DNA from: Aaosphaeria pasadenensis | Taxonomy: Eukaryota; Ascomycota; Dothideomycetes; Pleosporales | DNA length: 64,000 nucleotides | Assembly: GCA_022813625.1 (NCBI GenBank) | Contig: JAKLMB010000010.1 | Span: 744,001 to 808,000 of the forward strand | Direction of reading: 5' to 3' | Shown here: in pieces, positions 60,086-64,000 of the stretch | How the letters are laid out: the number at the start of each line of letters is the position of its first letter | Numbering within the stretch: position 1 is the first letter of the stretch | The notes under the pieces: model-generated | The model's database searches: none | Seen by the model: only the letters and a program-made list of their open reading frames with translations | What the model was told of the DNA's origin: nothing | Program-made: the position numbers and the translations under genes

Positions 60086-63000
60086 ATGGAACTTCTCAAG
60101 ACATGCGATACAAACGCGCAAGCCATCGTGGGTTCCGTCTCTGTGCAGTCAGACTTCGAATTACTAACCGACATGGTAGGGCGACTTTGAAGCAATCGAG
60201 TATCAATCATTCTCTATCAAGCGCGACCCTGCCCAACCTCTCGCGAGACCAGACGAAAGGAAGCTGTCCGAAGATCCGCGCGCAGTCGAGGCAGAGCTCC
60301 GCCAACAACAACACCTGGTTATACAAGATGCATCCAGGCCGTGGGTATGGCTTTTCCGCGCTACCAAGGTCGATCAGGTTGGCCAGGCACCTCGAGAGCT
60401 GCCCACAGTGCCCGGCTATGAGTTGACTAGTGAGAAATATTGGAAGGATTGCATTATCAGCCTGCTAACCTACGCTAGGTGAACATTCGGGCATCATGAA
60501 GGCTTCAGACCTCATGGCGCAGCCACCTCTACGTCCCCTCAATCGCGCCAGCGCGTCTACAATGTCTCCCGCAACGCCATTACAATCAAAACCACCCCAG
60601 TCTGGAACAGGTCGCCCTCCAGATTCTCAACAGCCGTTCGATATCTGGACCATCTATGAGCTGTTCACATCATCTGTCGTCGCATCAATAGCCTATTTCA
60701 TTGCCAAAGATTATCACGGGATTGGGTTGAATTACCGGACATTTCTATCGAAACCGTTTGCTTCGCAGGAGCCCGATCGACGTGTCTATAAGTTGGACGA
60801 CACACCTTACCAGCTGAACGATATCAATGTGTACTGGGCAAGCTCAGGCACGCTCATTGTATCCATAACCTCAGTATTGCGCCCCGAGATCCGCTGCTTG
60901 GAGGATGTTATACTACGGGATGTACAAAAGGATTTCCTTGGACGTGTGGTGCGTGTATCGCCTTTCGGTGCTATAGCAATGGTTGTGAGCTTCGACGATC
61001 CCCTGGATTCTGCGGCAGAAGATACGACTCAGCGGATGCAAAGGAAGCGGGCCAGAATGAATACCGCGGAACATGGCATAGGAAGATGGAAAGCTCTAGT
61101 CAAGCGATGGCTGCATTGGAAAGGCTACTCTCTTTCTGGTCTTGAGAATAAGACTTCCTGGGTCCGGATCAGCATCACACCAACGATTCAAACCGCCCTC
61201 ACCTCCCCTATTCCTAGCCTTCCAACCAAGAGTAGAGAGATTCTGTGGCCAGCAGCCATGCTGTTTTACTACGACGACCCCAGCGCTCCAAACATAAGTC
61301 TATTACCTACTCGCACTGCTCCGCTTGACTGGTTCGAAACTTCACAGTCATCTGGATTCAGCGACCCGATAGATCTTGCACAGCAGTGGTTCGTGGGCAA
61401 GGCGGAGCGAGACAAATTAATAGAAGCACGCCGGCGGGCACAGAAGGCGGAAGAAGAGGCTGCTCGGCCCAAGGACGAGATGCCAGGCGGGCTGTTCCCC
61501 TCATCACCTCTCAATGCCCGCGCAGGAGCCTACGGGGAGCTCCAGGCTATCAGCGGCGTGTATCCGACACCTCCAGACGGCATCATTCCAGCTGCCGCGA
61601 CCAGTGGCGACACTCCTAGTGTGACAGGTGTCGCAACGAGCACTGTTCTGGTACCCGGAGGAAGCAATCCTGCCATCAACCTTTCAGCGCCCCAAGACGC
61701 TGCGCTGCCTGATGAATCGGCAGCATCGGCAGCATCGGCAGCATCGCCGGATTTTGCCACGCACTTTGAACAGTTTAACGGCGGAGGTGGCAATGATGAT
61801 CTGTTCGAAGACATGGACCAGGATCGATTTGAGGGGAACGGCGTCACCGATGCAGACTTCAACTTCTTTGACGAGCCCGATGGTGACGACGTAGACATGC
61901 TAGATGCCTCCACCATGCAGGACATCAAGCCACCCCCAAAGAAGCCTTCTAAAGAAAAAGCTCCGCAGTCGAAACTCGAAACTCCGATCAAGGAGGATAC
62001 CTCCAATCCCATGGCTGCGCTGGAAGATGCACTCGCAATGGAATCCACCACCCATGATTCCATTTCCGGGATCAAACTTGAGCAAGAGGAAGCTGAATTA
62101 GAACCTCCTCTGACTGCTTCAAGCCAAGAGAACGAACCGAGTATGAAAGAGAATGCTGTAGCACCTGTCGATAGAGGTCCTACACCACCACTAAGTCCCA
62201 ATGATATTCACGACAAACTACGACCTTCATCAATGGACCAATCAGGGCTACAAAGGCCAAGACTTGACAGCGCATTCGATCCAATAATTTTCAATCAGAA
62301 GATGAAGCTATCGGATGCAAAATATCTCGACGGACGATTCGGAGCATTGCAGGGCAAATTAGTGCAAGCCGACGAGGAGACCGACTCAAAATCTAACTTC
62401 AAACGGCGACCTGCCAGTTTGCGGGACATTCCTCTAATGACCAAGCTACGCTACGCCATAGGGGTAGCTACTTCGAAAGGCATACCGGAGATTAGCCACC
62501 TCGCGAGAGCGGACGATGACTTTACCGATGCGTCGAGTGAAACATCCTCTGTGTTCGAGGACGATGTAGACGATGTGGTCGATGTGGTCTCGTTACCTCC
62601 TGAGCCGCTCTCAGCGGGACTTATCATGGGAGGAGGGAAGAGGAAGCTTCCAACGGATGGAAACGCCACTCCTTTGTCGTCTGTATCGTTCGCCGACTCC
62701 CTCGGAGAATCCTTTGAGCTTGGTGGGCTGCAAACCGATGATAGCTGTCTGGCATTGATGGATGCTTCTCCTTGGGATTGGTCCTTGGCACTCGTGCCCG
62801 GCCCTGTTGAGGTTCCGGCTTCCACTGGCCGCTACAGCATTCCTACGTTCTCTCCCGCTGTTGCGTCGTTGCCGGGCACCCCAACCTCACAACCCGACTT
62901 CAATCTTGATCCTCTGGACGAGAAGCCTTTGAGCCGAAACGATTGTATTGCCGTTACTCAGGTCGTCACCGAGCAGGTTGCTTCTTCGACTCTCGACATC

Positions 63001-64000
63001 CTCCACCAACACAACGAAGATCAGCCAGTAACCAGCAGCTCTACCGCCAGTAGTAAACATCTAGAACCGGCTGTCACAGCAGTTTTTCCGAATGCCACCG
63101 AATGTACTGTGTCAAGTCTGATTGCCATACATGATGTCTTTCCCGAGAATTTACCACAGCCCAAAGGGCCACAACGAGCTCCGCCTCGTCGACCGAACGA
63201 GCCAGCACCAACGCCTGGAAACCATTTATACCAAATCAATTCATCATATATCCGCATTCGTCGTGCAGATACTCTGTGGGACCTCCTGCCTCCAGCCTTG
63301 GCCTTCTGGGAGACCCTTGGTCTGTCTCCCTGCAGCCCACCGAAGAATGTAGCTACCTTCTGCATATACCCGAACAGCGATTCTCTCAAACCATGCCTGG
63401 AAAACTTTATGCTCAACATGCAAGTCGCGTATGAGGGCTGTAAATTGGGGGCACATGCAAAAGGAGAGACTCTCGCCGACTATGAGAATGGTCTCATACC
63501 TGTCATCATGGGTACCCAACCCTCGTTCCGTATGGCCTTCAAGTCATTGCGGGATACGTGTTACAGTCTGGGAAAAGTCCTGGCCGTGAAACTCGCCCAG
63601 ATGCGCAAAAAGGACGAACCGAAAATTGATGCGTTCGTCATCTATATGATCGATCCCTTCGATAACCCGTCGTCTGTGTGGGAACTTTGTTCTGCGTTCT
63701 GGTCACTCTTTCAGTCGTATGGCCAAGGCCCACAATCAAGACCGGAGCAGATGCCTAAGCCTGATCTTGTTCTGCAGATCGTGCCAATGAAATACGTCGC
63801 GTCATTCGACTCGCCCGTCATGCTGAGCACAAGCACTTATATCAATCTCGCTCGCGAAGTCTACGATCGATGCCCTCCTAGCTCTCTAAGCGAGGATAAG
63901 ACTCCGCTCAGCATCTACTCGGCGCCAGCTTTTCAACTCGAAGAATCCATACCAAGGCAAATCCCCTTCAGCCTCAATGCAGACACACCGCAGGATCTTC
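60086..64000 (+). CDS. MED13: Mediator subunit 13 (partial, runs off right edge)
   Basis: Largest subunit of the Mediator CDK8 kinase module, a nuclear co-repressor/co-activator of RNA polymerase II. Exons 60086-60127, 60180-60429 and 60479 to the window edge; introns are 52 and 49 nt. About 1,271 residues are visible and the frame stays open. The N-terminus MELLKTCDTNAQAI, then GDFEAIEYQSFSIKRD, is typical of fungal Med13. An N-terminal domain includes FDIWTIYELFTSSVVASIAY and LTSPIPSLPTKSREILWPAA. The acidic NGVTDADFNFFDEPD is a family signature. From about residue 1,020 the MID-like part begins (SYIRIRRADTLWDLLPPALA and following). The PIWI-like end must lie beyond the window. A 9-nt TCGGCAGCA repeat at 61717-61746 codes a Ser-Ala-Ala run. 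Divergent from Enp2. Confidence 0.93.

Overview
This 64 kb window is nuclear DNA from a filamentous ascomycete fungus, most likely Pezizomycotina. The evidence is GT-AG introns with fungal branch points, a HET-domain gene, a Zn(II)2Cys6 regulator, a fungal AreA-N/DUF3295 protein, and a fungal-type TORC1 subunit (Tco89) and Mediator subunit 13. I could not narrow it to a genus. I support 14 protein-coding genes. Exon-intron structures were worked out by hand; in every complete spliced model the exon lengths sum to a multiple of three with no internal stop. No tRNA, rRNA, transposon, CRISPR array or obvious RIP-degraded repeat was recognised.

Layout. (1) 0.46-4.73 kb: a divergent pair, heterochromatin protein 1 (-) and the chaperonin subunit CCT5 (+); both have tiny first coding exons. 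(2) 4.73-21.10 kb: a gene desert of about 16.4 kb with no credible protein gene. It is rich in microsatellites, palindromes, a long hairpin, TACCTAGGTA motifs and a telomere-like CCCTAACAA array. (3) 21.1-30.2 kb: an Mks1-like AreA-N/DUF3295 protein and a 787-residue CCCH + CHY zinc-finger protein. The latter has 13 exons, including an 8-nt microexon and a 1.47 kb intron. (4) 30.2-35.3 kb: a second non-coding stretch. (5) 35.3-44.1 kb: an accessory-looking group of a Zn(II)2Cys6 factor, a HET-domain protein, an N-terminal-nucleophile asparaginase and an amidase-signature hydrolase. The two amide hydrolases converge tail to tail, and the HET/asparaginase promoter is dense in GATA-factor sites. 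(6) 44.97-64 kb: mostly housekeeping genes, namely Ysc84/SH3, an unknown disordered protein, Tco89, cytochrome b5, Enp2/NOL10 and MED13, which runs off the right edge.

Working together. HP1 (heterochromatin), MED13 (Mediator CDK module), the Zn2Cys6 factor and the AreA-N protein are regulatory. Tco89 belongs to TORC1, which in fungi signals nitrogen status. The asparaginase and amidase release ammonia from amides and are plausibly under GATA/nitrogen control. These links are inferred from families and promoter motifs. No operon-like unit is expected in a fungus, and no clearly new multi-gene system is visible. The most unusual signals are the gene desert and its repeats, the microexon/long-intron architecture, and the GATA-rich bidirectional promoter.
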